Of a DNA stretch of 64,000 nucleotides, positions 54,046-63,936 are shown piece by piece. Made by a program: the position numbers and the translations under genes. This stretch comes from Pseudomonas sp. NFIX28. Lineage in GTDB: Bacteria; Pseudomonadota; Gammaproteobacteria; Pseudomonadales; Pseudomonadaceae. The notes beneath the pieces were generated by a model, which made no database searches, was not told the DNA's origin, and saw nothing but the letters and a program-made list of their open reading frames with translations. How positions within the stretch are numbered: the first letter of the stretch is position 1; each line of letters begins with the position of its first letter. Location: assembly GCF_900107395.1 (NCBI RefSeq), contig NZ_FNPW01000006.1:313124-377123 (forward strand), written 5' to 3'.

Positions 54046-54480
54046 GTGCGACCCGGCCTCTTTGCCTTTATAAGGTCCTTATGTGCACCTTGTGCTGATG
54101 CACTTTATGACCGTTACAAGGAGGCTCCAGTGTAAAATACGATTCCCTTCATTAATTCGAGAGATTCAGACTTACACTGAAATCAACAGGCAGGAGAGCC
54201 CCACAGAAAAGAACTTCTTCGGCAATGTGCCCTGCGTGCCAATCTCAAGGAACGCCTCGAGATGGTTACAGCACAGCGGATATTGCTCAATCACATCTGA
54301 TCAGCGCACAAGCGAGTCGACTAGCTGGCTTTTATTGCTTTTGAGGAAAAGCTCACTGCCCAGAGACTGAACAAACAGGTCCTACCGTTATACAAGCTCA
54401 AATGTATACGTACCTGCTCACCTATCGAACACGGACCACTCTACATCCCCCTGATCCACATCCACTAACTTTCTATGCCC
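54046..54480. other. Intergenic region after the recombinase operon, with a decayed frame
   Basis: No intact gene. ATAAGG-T-CCTTAT at 54070-54082 is a short hairpin 25 bases after the operon but has no T-run. A frame from 54181 to 54468 reads ALRANLKERLEMVTAQRILL, is broken by TGA (54298) and TAG (54322), and continues as LAFIAFEEKLTAQRLNKQVL. It looks like a degraded gene, of unknown origin. The 95-codon frame at 54083-54370 in another phase has no ribosome site or recognisable features and is not accepted. Confidence 0.4.
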
Positions 54481-55575
54481 CTAGAGCATTTGCAACCTGA
54501 TCTCTGCCTCCGTGCTACTGATCATCCTGGCAAACCGTGCCGGGATATGCGCGCTCACCAGCCCCGCCTTCACCACGCCAGGATAACGACAGACCACGAC
54601 GTCTTGCTCCGCTTGCTTGAGCAGCAATGTCCATTGCACCGGGGTGCCATCAGCCCATTCCGTCTGGGCCTTGAACAGCGGCGAACCTTCGGCATAGCCA
54701 ACATGAAAATCGGCCGGCATGGGGATTCCACCCGGAAAGGTCCGTACCTGCATGAAACCGAACATCGAATCATGCTGCATGAGGCTCTGCCGCGCGTAAG
54801 GCCAGACGTGCTGGCGAAGGAAATACTGATCCGCGAAGTGCCGCGACTCGACAGCGGCGCCGAAGAACGCTTCCGTCAATTGCAGCAATGGCGGTAGAGC
54901 GCCGGCCACCACGCCCCATAACCCTGCCAGCATCAGCTCGGTGTGGGTGCCGCTGTCGCGCATGCAGTGGAACCGGCAATCGCTGTGCAACCACTCCTCC
55001 ACTGCCTCGGCTTCCCGGATCGAAATCACCGAGTCAGCGTCCCGGAACAGCACTCGGTGCAGGTGCTCGTCCTGCAAGGCGAGAAACCGCCACATCGGGC
55101 CTGTTCATCGAACTGTATGACTTGCGCTCCCGCCGCGATCAGTCTTTCGAACACGCTCGGCGGCACGCTGTCGTCGATGTAAAAGCGACACGTCCAGTGC
55201 GGATAGATCTTCGGTTGCTCAATCACGTTAAGCACTGCCGTTTCGCAATACTTGGAGTCGGCACCGAATAACGAGAACGCAATGACGTTCTTATCCTGGG
55301 TTTGTGCGGAAGGCAAAGACGGCATTTCCGGTGCCGCATGGGGCGCCGCTGGCGTCACGCCGAAACGCTGATCCCGCAGTTGCAAGGCCATCAAGCCGTA
55401 CTTCCTGACGTCTTCCCATTGCCGCAACGCACCATGACCATGGGACAAGGAGTCGAACAAGGCAAAACTGTGGCCTCCACGCGCCAGAGCCTGTTCGGCA
55501 TAGCCCACTGCCTGCTGCCAACGTTCAAGCTTCAAGCGAGGGCAAGACAGGGCGCATAGCTCAAGGGCTGTTACG
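54481..55575 (-). pseudogene. Frameshifted TPR-glycosyltransferase remnant
   Basis: The two minus-strand frames belong to one gene. The upstream part (about 55575-55085) reads [20 protein letters not shown], a TPR-like segment, then KNVIAFSLFGADSKYCETAV, the start of a glycosyltransferase domain, up to IQFDEQ. The downstream part (55095-54481) begins PMWRFLALQDEHLHRVLFRD and contains the DxD-type motif FRDADSVIS, ending at TAG 54481. The phase change near 55085-55095 would be mended by one extra base, so it is a 1-base deletion (or a sequencing error). The 5' end is cut off where the IS21 remnant starts. Similar TPR-glycosyltransferases occur in surface-polysaccharide or flagellin-glycosylation clusters. 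Confidence 0.7.
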
Positions 55576-56073
55576 AACAGACCTGGTGATACTCGATGAG
55601 CTGGGGTATTTGCCCTTCAGCCAGAGCGGTGGCGCCCTGTTATTTCACTTGCTATCCAAGCTGTACGAGCACACCAGCGTGGTGATCACCACCAACCTCA
55701 ACTTCTCGGAATGGTTAAGCGTGTTTGGTGACGCCAAGATGACCACGGCGTTGCTAGATCGGCTGACACACCACTGCCACATCGTCGAAACGGGCAACGA
55801 GTCCTACCGCCTGCAACACAGCAGCTTGGTCGTCCAGACCAAGATCAAATCACGTGAACGAAAGCGCAAAGACGATGATGGTGCCGAGGACGATGAGCTG
55901 TTTTGATCTGCACCGAAAAAACCCTGCCGCATGCCCACATGCGGTGGGACTTAATACCTCTTCAACCGGGACACGACTGCTAAGCTTATCCACAATTGCT
56001 GATCAAATCAGCAATCCGCTCTGGGTCAATTTTCAATCGGCAGGGTGGGTCAGTTTTCAATCAGCGCCGACAC
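55566..56073 (+). mobile_element. Truncated IS21-family element
   Basis: Only the 3' part of istB and one terminus remain. The end carries two direct copies of the terminal motif, TGGGTCAATTTTCAATCGG (56022-56040) and TGGGTCAGTTTTCAATCAG (56046-56064), 24 bases apart, followed by CGCCGACA. Such multiple terminal repeats are typical of IS21 ends. istA, the 5' part of istB and the other end are missing, so the element cannot move by itself. Confidence 0.75.
55568..55906 (+). pseudogene. istB: C-terminal fragment of IstB (IS21 helper ATPase)
   Basis: About 112 codons up to the TGA at 55904. [20 protein letters not shown] contains the Walker B region, followed by [20 protein letters not shown] and [20 protein letters not shown], then [17 protein letters not shown], the common IstB end. 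The N-terminal half with Walker A is missing; the frame runs back to the join with the glycosyltransferase remnant without a start codon of its own. Confidence 0.8.
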
Positions 56074-56730
56074 ATATGCCCGCACTGTAACTCGGATTCA
56101 GGCCTCCCATGCCCTACGCATGACTAACACCGCTTAGGTATTGACCGAAGCGTTCCTGAATCAACCACTGAATTTTTTCACACCGTCCCTGGGAAACTAC
56201 CTCCCAGACGGGCCAGGTGGTTTTCCTCACCTGGAGCAAGTAGATGACTATCACTATTAACCACATCCCAGCTGAGCTGTTGAAATTGCCTGTGGTCTTA
56301 ACAGCGCGCGCCTGGTAGTCAGCTGTTTATGTCGAAGACCCACAAGACGCAGCAGAAATCGGGAACCGTTTGGGCGATGTAGTCCTTGAAGCCTATAGGG
56401 GAACTGCACTTTCAACCTAATGAACTGCAGATCAACTTCAGCCTGTTCCTTTTGCCTCCTGCAGGTGAACGGACAGAACGAATTTGGCTGGACCTAAGAC
56501 TTCATCGCATTGAGTCAGCACCTAGTACGTCGTACCTGTGCATCTCGCTCAGAGATGAATCCCCCACCCACTGCCGGTAGTTCAGACTGGCAACTCCGCT
56601 CTCCAAGCCCGACATTGTCGGGATTTTTTCATCCAGCAAGCACGCACCTCCTGTACGCATTTTGAGCGCGTCGGAGATCGTCGACATGACACAAGATATC
56701 CGTCGCTGCTGGCAAGTGGTCACATACGAT
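56074..56730. other. Gene-poor region between IS remnant and Tc toxin gene
   Basis: About 650 bases without a confident gene. It holds one broken small frame (next entry) and a hairpin-like GCCCGACATTGTCGGG at 56608-56623 followed by ATTTTTTC, possibly a terminator on the plus strand. The 64-codon frame at 56386-56580 lacks a ribosome site and is not accepted. No clean terminator is seen right after the toxin gene on the minus strand. Confidence 0.45.
56244..56420 (+). pseudogene. Small broken reading frame with one in-frame stop
   Basis: ATG 56244 after GGAGCAAGTAG reads MTITINHIPAELLKLPVVLT then ARAW, TAG (56316), and continues SAVYVEDPQDAAEIGNRLGD, VVLEAYRGTALST to TAA 56420. Without the TAG it would be a 58-residue protein with a fair ribosome site. 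I do not recognise it; it may be a relic of a small phage or toxin-antitoxin-type protein. Confidence 0.3.
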
Positions 56731-57444
56731 TCAGGAGGTAGGTCCAATCAAAGCTCGACCGCTGAGGTCCCAAGACCTGTCATAGCGATTCGTTGGCGTA
56801 TAATTTCGCCACTTTAACGGATCAAAGACGTCGGCGTGCATAAGTTCACCTTCTGCCCCCCAAAATCGAACATAGTTTCTGACACCTTCTGTATCCCTAT
56901 GACGGTAAAGCCAACGAAGCTCGCTGGAAGTAACGCTTTGCCCATGCCCCCTTTTGCTGACTACAGCATCAATATCGTCAATAATTGTTTCCGCAACAAA
57001 ATGTACTGTTCTCCTGCGTATTCTTATTTGATACTCCAGACCGGCTTTGCTAGTTTTTTTAAAGAGACGTTTCCAGTCTATCATCATGCGGGGAGGGTTG
57101 AGACTATACACCTCAGCTACATTATATTTAAGATGAGTTTCTATAAATTTTTTAAATCCAATGACTCGCTCCGGATCGCTAATTCTCTTCCTAATTTCAC
57201 TATCCGATGAATATGCGCTTGAATTCCTCTTGCTCCATGCCAAATTGGTTATGTCATTTTGAGTAAGAATATTGCTTTTGGTTTCCCCATATATCAGGCG
57301 ATATACACGCCCTAATACTCCACCGACTTCTCGTTTGTATCCTCTTTGTTCGAGCGCATTCAACGCCACACTTCTAGGTTTGTCCAGACCATATAGAATG
57401 TCTCCACGTCTGAATGTCTGGGCCAGGGCAGTATATCTCGGTGC
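56731..57444 (-). other. Hypervariable C-terminal toxin segment of the TcB-TcC fusion
   Basis: Codes for the 237 residues after the RHS core (from APRYTALAQTFRRGDILYGL to SWDLSGRALIGPTS). Base composition shifts to AT-rich exactly after the core, a mark of exchanged toxin tips. It has basic stretches (RLFKKTSKAG, RIRRRTVHFV) and no cysteine. No ADP-ribosyltransferase R-STS-ExE pattern or deamidase Cys-His pair is evident. Activity unknown. Confidence 0.75.
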
Positions 57445-60400
57445 GAGCCCTTTCGAATCAACCAACGTCAGGGGATTGTTTCTCACCATGCGATAGAGGT
57501 TAAGGCCATCGACGGTACCCGCCGGATCAGGGTTCAACCAACGGGCGAGCCAGGGTGCGTAATACCGATAACCATAGTAATACAACCCGGTCGCGTCGCG
57601 CTCCTTGCCCGCATGGCGTACGAACTTGTAGTCGCCTTCCACCTGGCTCCTCGCCAGCCACACCGCGGTGCCGCCATACGGGTAGTATTCCTCGGCACTC
57701 AGCCGTTGTCCGGACTGGTCGAGTTCCAGGCAGCTGGAGCCCAGGTGATCGCTCACGCTGTAGCGCCGCGTATCATTGTCCAGCCCGCTGGGCCGGTTTG
57801 CCCGCCAGTGCAGGCAGTGCATCGCGGTCTGCCCCGCGACCATGCTCGACACCACGTCCAGTAACTCGCCGGTGGCCGTGTTGGTGCGTCGCTCCAGTCC
57901 CGGCAGATAACGAACCTCGCGCTGGTGCGTCACCGCCTTGGCCTGCTGGCTGCTCCACTTGCGCACTCGCCGGCCATCGCTGGCGTAACCATACGCTTCG
58001 GCGTCGTCCTCGCCATCGGTGCGCTGCAGCTGTACGGCACGGCTCAACTGGTTGTTGGCAGACCAGCTGAGCGGCTGCTCACTGCCGAGTCGATGCAGGT
58101 TGCCTTGCGCGTCGAATTGTTCCTCCACAACGCCGACGCTGCCTTGACGGCCAGCCACCGCACGGTTTGAGCTCGGCGACACCGTCAGTACCAGCGAGTA
58201 CGAGGTGGCCCCCTGATGCCGGGTGCGCACCAGGTTGCCCGCCGTATCGTACTGGAAGGTGCGCGTGTAGTTCACCAGAGCGTTCGGGTCACCGAGGGGT
58301 GGAAATGCCGCGCCCTCCCGACCAGCATTGGCCTGTTCGCGCCCGGTGGCGCTCACCAACTGGTACAGCCAGTCGTAGCTGTACGTGCGTAGCGCGGCCA
58401 CCCGCTGGTTGCGGAAGTATTTGACCCGGACCGCCAGGTCCTCCACCTGCGTGACGTTGCCGACCCGGTCGTAGGTATAGCGCAGGTCTTGCAGCACCGT
58501 GGCGGCACTGCCGGACGCGGCCCGGGTCGTGGTCGCCCGGCTCAGACGCCGGGTCTTCGGGTCGTACTCGCAGTCTGTGGTGACGTCGTTACCGGCCCAT
58601 TCATGCATCAGTTGATGGTCGGCGCTGTAGGACAGCGCGCTCGCCACCGCCTGCTCGGTGCCTCCGTCCAACTGCAGCCAGCTGCCGGCGGGCCGCCCGG
58701 ACACATACCAGGTGCAGCGGTGCCGGTGGCCGGCGGCATCGAGCAGCATCAACTCGTCGCCCAATGCCGTCTGCTGCCAACGGCTGATTTCAGGGGGCGC
58801 TTCAAGGTGGGCCTCGGCCGCCTCGGCCGTCGCTGGCCAATCACTGAGCCAGTCGCATTGCCGCAGGAAGCGCCGCTGCTCCTCACGGATCCCCCCGCCG
58901 AGGCTGTAGCTCGTGATCTCGCGCAGGCCCGCCGTATCGTAGTGACTGACCAGCCGTCCGCGTAGGTTCGCTCGGCGGGCCGTCTCGAAATCGATGATCC
59001 CGTCATCACCATAGCGCAGCCGCTCGGTGCAGCGTTCGATGCCACTCATCCCGATCGCGAGCCAGACTGCGCTCGGTCGGCGCAACGCATCATATTCCCG
59101 GCGCCATTGATGATCGCGCGCCGTGTAGCTGCGCCACAGCGAGCCGCCGGCGTCCAGCAGGTCGACCTGCCAGCCGGCGTCGCGGCTCTCGCGAGTCAGG
59201 GGAGGGCCCGACAGCACGTAGCGGTAGCGCTCATTGCCGGCGAGTGTCGGCTCACCGGCCTGCTGCCGACTGAAGAAGCGCGGGTCACTGCTTGAGACGA
59301 GCCGCCCGGCGGTGTCATATGAGTGGCGGGTGATGCGCACGGCGTCTGTGGCAGTGTCGCCTGGGGGTGGCTGCTGGACCGTGCGCACTACCAGGCCGCG
59401 CCCGTCATGGACCGTGGCCAGCGGCGTCCCATGCTCATCCTTCTCGATGCGATACCAGGGCTGGTACTGGCTTGTGCGCGGATGACCGGCCGCCGTTAGC
59501 ACCCGCACCACCCGACCGGGGGCATCGTAGTACAGCGTGTCGCTCGCGCTCAGTTGGTCAAGCTTCGGATCGGTGACGTGGGCCGCCCGATTCAGGTAGT
59601 ACGGCTGGTACTGCTGACAGGGCAGGCCCTTGGCGTTGTACACCACATGGCCCTGGGTCAGCCAGCGCTCTTCGCTGTGTTCCAGCACGGGCTGGCCGCT
59701 GGCATCGAGCTTCAGCTTGCCGTTGTCTTCGACAATCGCGCTGAGGCCGCCTTCCGCCTTGATCTTGCCCTGCAGCGGCCGGCCGAATCCGTCGACATAG
59801 CTCAAGGCGATTCGGATCTCGGAGGACGCCGGGGACGGCACCGGGTCGTCAGGGTGTTCATCACGGTAACGTTCGGCGCTCAGGGTGGCCGCGTGTACCG
59901 GCACCCGGGCCACGGCGGCCACGGCCCGATGCACGGCGGCGCTCTGGGAGGGGCTCAGTTCCGACACCGGCGTGCCGGCCTCGACGAGCTGGTGCAGCCG
60001 CGCCTGTACCTCCCCCCCGGCGGTGATCAGGCGCTGCTGTTGCAGGGATTGCCACACCAACATGACCTCGCTGTCAGGCAACCCAGCCGTGCGCAGCCCG
60101 TCCTGGGCCAGCATGCCCATCCAGCTGTGGTCGGCATAGAAATGGGCCTGAGCGGCATTGTCGAGGGCACCGGCTGGATCGCGCAGGGCCGCCTCGACCG
60201 TTCTGACCGACGAGTGGTAGCCAATCAGCGGACCGAAGCCCACTCTATCCTCGCGGTTGTTGATGAAGGCGCGCTCGCTACCTTTCAGAGCACTCAGGTG
60301 TACCCGGCCGAGCGGGTCATAGCTCACTTCGTGCACTGTACCATTAGGGTCGGTGATCTGCTGCGGTAACAGGGTCCAGGGGTCATAGGTGATCCAGGTC

Positions 60401-63400
60401 GAGTACCGGGCATTCTGGAGCATGGTGGGCGCAAGGGTGAGTGGGTCGCGCTGGTACACCGTGTTATTGCCAAAGGAATCGGTATGCTGGCTCACCGCGT
60501 AGAATCTCTCCCGCGCGGCATACGTTACAAACAGGCCAGGATTCCAGAAGTACTCCCTGATATCTTCAGCCTCAAGTTGCTTGAATCCCGCCTGTTGAAC
60601 CAGTTCGGTTTCCAGTTGCGTGAGCAGCGGTTCCAATTGCGCCGCGGGGATCAGCCCGTCGAAGCCCCCCCTCAACTCGGCCTTGCTCAAGGCGGCCGTG
60701 CGCGCTTGGCACACGAGCCCCTCACGAGTGGCCTGCGCCAGCGGTAGATCGTAGTTGGTGTTCGGATCCGTATAAGTTTGCTGCTGCCAGCTGGTCAGGG
60801 TACGGGGCGCGCTCGCCAGCGGGCCGTTGGCATCGATCAGCAGCTCATGGGGATAAACGTAGTTGGCAGCAGGGGGCTCGATCGGACCGAGCACGTAGCC
60901 CCGGCTTTCCACCGGCAGGCCCAGGCGCCAGCCTGCCCGGTTCAGATCCGGCTCACGCAGGTGCGTGACGCGAACCTGGTTTTCGGTAACCTGGAACGTA
61001 TTCTGCTGGGAATCGCTGTAATGGACCGCCTCGGGCAATGGCATCTCCTGCGCCCGGCGTGGATAGCACAGACTGACGCTCTTCGTGATCACGCCATACA
61101 GGTCCACCTCCAGCGCCACAGTCTGCTGCCATTGCGGGTCACTGGACACCTGCTCATAGGTGTAGGTCAGGCTCTCCAGCACGAACGGCAGCAGCACGGC
61201 GCGCCCGACTGGGTTAGGGGCCGGTTGCCACTCACGCACGCAGTGCCGTTGGCTCATTACGCTGAACGGTGTGGCCTGGGGCTGGCCCGTGGCAGGATCC
61301 AGTCCGTACACTTCCTCGCGCAGCACCTGACCACACAACGCCCAGAGGAACGCGCGTCGCGCCGATGTCCCCGACGGTGGTAATGGGATTGCCTGGCCGT
61401 CTCGCCCCTCGAGCCGCAGCGGCGCCAGGACTGCCGCAAGCGAGTCACCGTTGTAGGGTGAACCCCTCACCCGTGCGGTGGTGGGAGTACCCGGGTCGCC
61501 GGTGTGGTACCAGGTTCGCGTCTGCATGGCCGGAATGTAGGGCGTGCCCATCGCGTCACGCTGCTCGGCGCCCAATGGGCTGGGCATATCCGTACTCAGG
61601 ACCAACCCGAAGCCGCGAAACTGGCGTTCCTCGCCGTCGTAGTAGCCCTGCCGGTATTGAAAGGTTTGCTCCAGCGTATTGTGACTGATCTCATCGATCT
61701 GTTTCAGCCGCTTGAGCACCGACACGGGAAACGGCAGGCGGCAACGCCGCCCAGCGGCGCGGCGCTCCTCAAGCCACTCGTGCGCAGAACTCGCATAGGT
61801 CAGGCTCGTCCGGGTCCCCCTGTTGTCGTTCAACTCCGCCAACAGATGAGGCTTGAGCCCACGCGAGAAGTCGCACACCCAGTGTGCCGGCTGCGGATGG
61901 AGCCGGCTGATGATCAGCACGCTGGTGCCGTTGCCGTACAGGTCGGCCAGGCTCACCTGGTGCAGGTCGGTGTAATGCAGCTCGTCCGGCAAGGTGAGCG
62001 TCTGGGCCGCTGCGAAACGGTTCCCGCACTGGTTGCGGTGCACGTAGAGCGTGCGGTGATCGATATACAGCAAATCGGCCGTGCCACTGCCATCGATATC
62101 GGCCAGCCACACCCGGGCGGGATCGAAGTTCGCCGCGGTAATCGCCGGACTCAGGGTCAATGGCAGCTCGCGTGGCGCGCCGAAGCGGCCCTGGCCCAGA
62201 TTGGGCCAGCAGGTCACCTCGTTATGGCGAATCCGTACCAGGTGCTGCTGGCCGCTGCCGAGCACATCGGCGAAAGCCGTCAGGGTCTGGCCGCCGCCCG
62301 GGGGTACCGGCAGGCAGTCCGGACCCGGGTGGTCGATCTGCCGTGGCGGGGCAAAGCCGCCGCGGCCCTGGTTGGCAAAGAAACGCACGCTCCTGGGACC
62401 GATCAGTGCCAGATCCGCCAAGCCGTCGCCGCTCAGGTCGCCGAGCAGCGCCTGGGGATGCAGGAACTCGCTCGGAAAGGCGTCAAACGGGATGAAGTGC
62501 TGCCAACCACCCCGCTCGCCGTTGCGCGAGAAGAAGCCGGCCATGCCCGGCTCGGTGCGCACGGCGTCGAGGGTCCCGTCCCCGGTGATATCCATCAAGG
62601 CGGCCGCGCTCATCTCCCCGTAGGGGATGCTCAGCGGCCGGGCGTCGGCGTATCGGACGGCCAACCCCTCGGCGCTGGAAGTGACCTCCCGGGCGCGCCG
62701 ATACAGATAGCTTTGTCCATCGTTGTACAGGATCCCGGGGATGCCCTCGCCATAGAGGTCGATCACCTGATAGAACCCAGCATCGACCCCCACCAGCCCG
62801 GTATCAAGCGGCCGAAAGCGCGCGCCGCTCAGGTCGAACGCCGTGTACTCCAGCGCCAGCGGCGGCAGCGCGGCCTGCTCGGGTGTCCCGTTGGTTTGAC
62901 GGTAACCGTGCTGACGCACGCCGACCAACTGCGTCAGGTACGGGGTCTGCATATAGCTGAGCTGCAGCGCGCGCACCGCCACCGGCTCGGCGCCCAGTGC
63001 CTCGAGCTGGTGAAACAGCACGATGCGCTGGCACAAACGCTCGCAGCGCAGCTCGAAACCACCCTCGAAGCGCGAGAACGGATCGGCACGGCGGTTCCAG
63101 GGTAAGCTCTCAGCCCAGGCCGGCCCCTGTGATGTGTCGGCATGCTCGCCGTAGTCAAAGACCAGCGCGAACAGCCAAGACTCGGTGGTCGGGTCGAAGC
63201 CTTCCGGCGTCGACCAAGGTGTCAGGTCGGCGCGCGCATTGCCGAAGCGCACCTGCTTGAGACAAGCAGCCTGCGTGAGCGCCCCTTCCGACTCCTGCAC
63301 GTAGCAATAGTACACATGCTCGCCGTGCGGACTCACCGTTTCCTCAAGATGCCATTCGAGCACCTGTGCTGGGTTGCCGGCGGCGGCCGTGCGGGCGGCC

Positions 63401-63912
63401 ACGCAGCGGCCGAACACTTCGCAGCGGCCGTCGGCCCGAAACACCCGCCACCAGGCGGGGGCGGGTGTTTCGGGGGGCGCGAGCGGCTGATGCAGCTCGA
63501 GATAGTCGAAGCGCCCCTCGCGCCGTAAGTGGTAGCGGGTGAGGCGCTCGTTATTCAGCACCATCGACGCGGCCGCATCCGGCACCAGTTCCTCGCCCTC
63601 GAACAGGAAGATATCGCGCTCGTCCTCGTAACTGGGGGTGCCGCGGCTGGTCTGGCGGGTAATGGACGGCAGGGTCAGCGCCACCCCCAGCCCGAACGGA
63701 CCGTTGCCCTGGTGGCTGTGGTAGGTCAGGTTGAGCGCCGGTGTCAGCCGCACCGTCGGCAGTGGCAGCGGGATCGCCAACTGCACGGCGCCGCTCATCC
63801 CGGCCGGGCTCAGGGTTTCGCCCATCCCCGGCAGAGCCCCACCCCCCTTCGGGAACTCCGCGGTGATGAGTTGCAGCGGCGTTGACGGCATGGCAGTAGA
63901 CAACGGGCCCAT
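56731..63912 (-). CDS. Fused TcB-TcC insecticidal toxin complex protein (SpvB-TcdB-RHS with hypervariable C-terminus)
   Basis: 2393 aa. The order is an SpvB-like N-domain (about 15-300; KGGGALPGMGETLSPAGMSG, LPLPTVRLTPALNLTYHSHQ), FG-GAP/VCBS-type beta-propeller repeats (about 380-660; LMDITGDGTLDAVRTEPG, LGDLSGDGLADLALIGPRSV, LADIDGSGTADLLYIDHRTL), TcdB middle domains (about 670-1300), RHS/YD repeats (about 1450-2100) and the RHS core (GLYYYGYRYYAPWLARWLNP, DPAG, LVDSKGL), ending near residue 2156. In Tc toxins TcB and TcC form the cocoon that holds the autoproteolysed toxin; usually they are separate genes, here they are one. The last 237 residues (56731-57444) are the hypervariable toxin, AT-richer than the rest, with no motif I recognise (SVTSSELRWLYRHRDTEGVR near the end). 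The start has GGGAGG seven bases upstream, 24 bases after a TcA gene. Confidence 0.93.
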   Translation of the reverse strand: MGPLSTAMPSTPLQLITAEFPKGGGALPGMGETLSPAGMSGAVQLAIPLPLPTVRLTPALNLTYHSHQGNGPFGLGVALTLPSITRQTSRGTPSYEDERDIFLFEGEELVPDAAASMVLNNERLTRYHLRREGRFDYLELHQPLAPPETPAPAWWRVFRADGRCEVFGRCVAARTAAAGNPAQVLEWHLEETVSPHGEHVYYCYVQESEGALTQAACLKQVRFGNARADLTPWSTPEGFDPTTESWLFALVFDYGEHADTSQGPAWAESLPWNRRADPFSRFEGGFELRCERLCQRIVLFHQLEALGAEPVAVRALQLSYMQTPYLTQLVGVRQHGYRQTNGTPEQAALPPLALEYTAFDLSGARFRPLDTGLVGVDAGFYQVIDLYGEGIPGILYNDGQSYLYRRAREVTSSAEGLAVRYADARPLSIPYGEMSAAALMDITGDGTLDAVRTEPGMAGFFSRNGERGGWQHFIPFDAFPSEFLHPQALLGDLSGDGLADLALIGPRSVRFFANQGRGGFAPPRQIDHPGPDCLPVPPGGGQTLTAFADVLGSGQQHLVRIRHNEVTCWPNLGQGRFGAPRELPLTLSPAITAANFDPARVWLADIDGSGTADLLYIDHRTLYVHRNQCGNRFAAAQTLTLPDELHYTDLHQVSLADLYGNGTSVLIISRLHPQPAHWVCDFSRGLKPHLLAELNDNRGTRTSLTYASSAHEWLEERRAAGRRCRLPFPVSVLKRLKQIDEISHNTLEQTFQYRQGYYDGEERQFRGFGLVLSTDMPSPLGAEQRDAMGTPYIPAMQTRTWYHTGDPGTPTTARVRGSPYNGDSLAAVLAPLRLEGRDGQAIPLPPSGTSARRAFLWALCGQVLREEVYGLDPATGQPQATPFSVMSQRHCVREWQPAPNPVGRAVLLPFVLESLTYTYEQVSSDPQWQQTVALEVDLYGVITKSVSLCYPRRAQEMPLPEAVHYSDSQQNTFQVTENQVRVTHLREPDLNRAGWRLGLPVESRGYVLGPIEPPAANYVYPHELLIDANGPLASAPRTLTSWQQQTYTDPNTNYDLPLAQATREGLVCQARTAALSKAELRGGFDGLIPAAQLEPLLTQLETELVQQAGFKQLEAEDIREYFWNPGLFVTYAARERFYAVSQHTDSFGNNTVYQRDPLTLAPTMLQNARYSTWITYDPWTLLPQQITDPNGTVHEVSYDPLGRVHLSALKGSERAFINNREDRVGFGPLIGYHSSVRTVEAALRDPAGALDNAAQAHFYADHSWMGMLAQDGLRTAGLPDSEVMLVWQSLQQQRLITAGGEVQARLHQLVEAGTPVSELSPSQSAAVHRAVAAVARVPVHAATLSAERYRDEHPDDPVPSPASSEIRIALSYVDGFGRPLQGKIKAEGGLSAIVEDNGKLKLDASGQPVLEHSEERWLTQGHVVYNAKGLPCQQYQPYYLNRAAHVTDPKLDQLSASDTLYYDAPGRVVRVLTAAGHPRTSQYQPWYRIEKDEHGTPLATVHDGRGLVVRTVQQPPPGDTATDAVRITRHSYDTAGRLVSSSDPRFFSRQQAGEPTLAGNERYRYVLSGPPLTRESRDAGWQVDLLDAGGSLWRSYTARDHQWRREYDALRRPSAVWLAIGMSGIERCTERLRYGDDGIIDFETARRANLRGRLVSHYDTAGLREITSYSLGGGIREEQRRFLRQCDWLSDWPATAEAAEAHLEAPPEISRWQQTALGDELMLLDAAGHRHRCTWYVSGRPAGSWLQLDGGTEQAVASALSYSADHQLMHEWAGNDVTTDCEYDPKTRRLSRATTTRAASGSAATVLQDLRYTYDRVGNVTQVEDLAVRVKYFRNQRVAALRTYSYDWLYQLVSATGREQANAGREGAAFPPLGDPNALVNYTRTFQYDTAGNLVRTRHQGATSYSLVLTVSPSSNRAVAGRQGSVGVVEEQFDAQGNLHRLGSEQPLSWSANNQLSRAVQLQRTDGEDDAEAYGYASDGRRVRKWSSQQAKAVTHQREVRYLPGLERRTNTATGELLDVVSSMVAGQTAMHCLHWRANRPSGLDNDTRRYSVSDHLGSSCLELDQSGQRLSAEEYYPYGGTAVWLARSQVEGDYKFVRHAGKERDATGLYYYGYRYYAPWLARWLNPDPAGTVDGLNLYRMVRNNPLTLVDSKGLAPRYTALAQTFRRGDILYGLDKPRSVALNALEQRGYKREVGGVLGRVYRLIYGETKSNILTQNDITNLAWSKRNSSAYSSDSEIRKRISDPERVIGFKKFIETHLKYNVAEVYSLNPPRMMIDWKRLFKKTSKAGLEYQIRIRRRTVHFVAETIIDDIDAVVSKRGHGQSVTSSELRWLYRHRDTEGVRNYVRFWGAEGELMHADVFDPLKWRNYTPTNRYDRSWDLSGRALIGPTS

Positions 63913-63936
63913 GACGTTTTCCTCCCTTCCAGCGGC

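Noticed and set aside
54083..54370. 95-codon frame after the recombinase operon
   Set aside because: No ribosome site, odd composition and no features; another phase shows more protein-like sequence with stops.
56386..56580. 64-codon frame upstream of the toxin tail
   Set aside because: No ribosome site or recognisable motif and no sign of conservation.
61504..63105. 533-codon plus-strand frame opposite the Tc protein
   Set aside because: Shadow of the 2393-aa toxin gene; no domain and no start signal.
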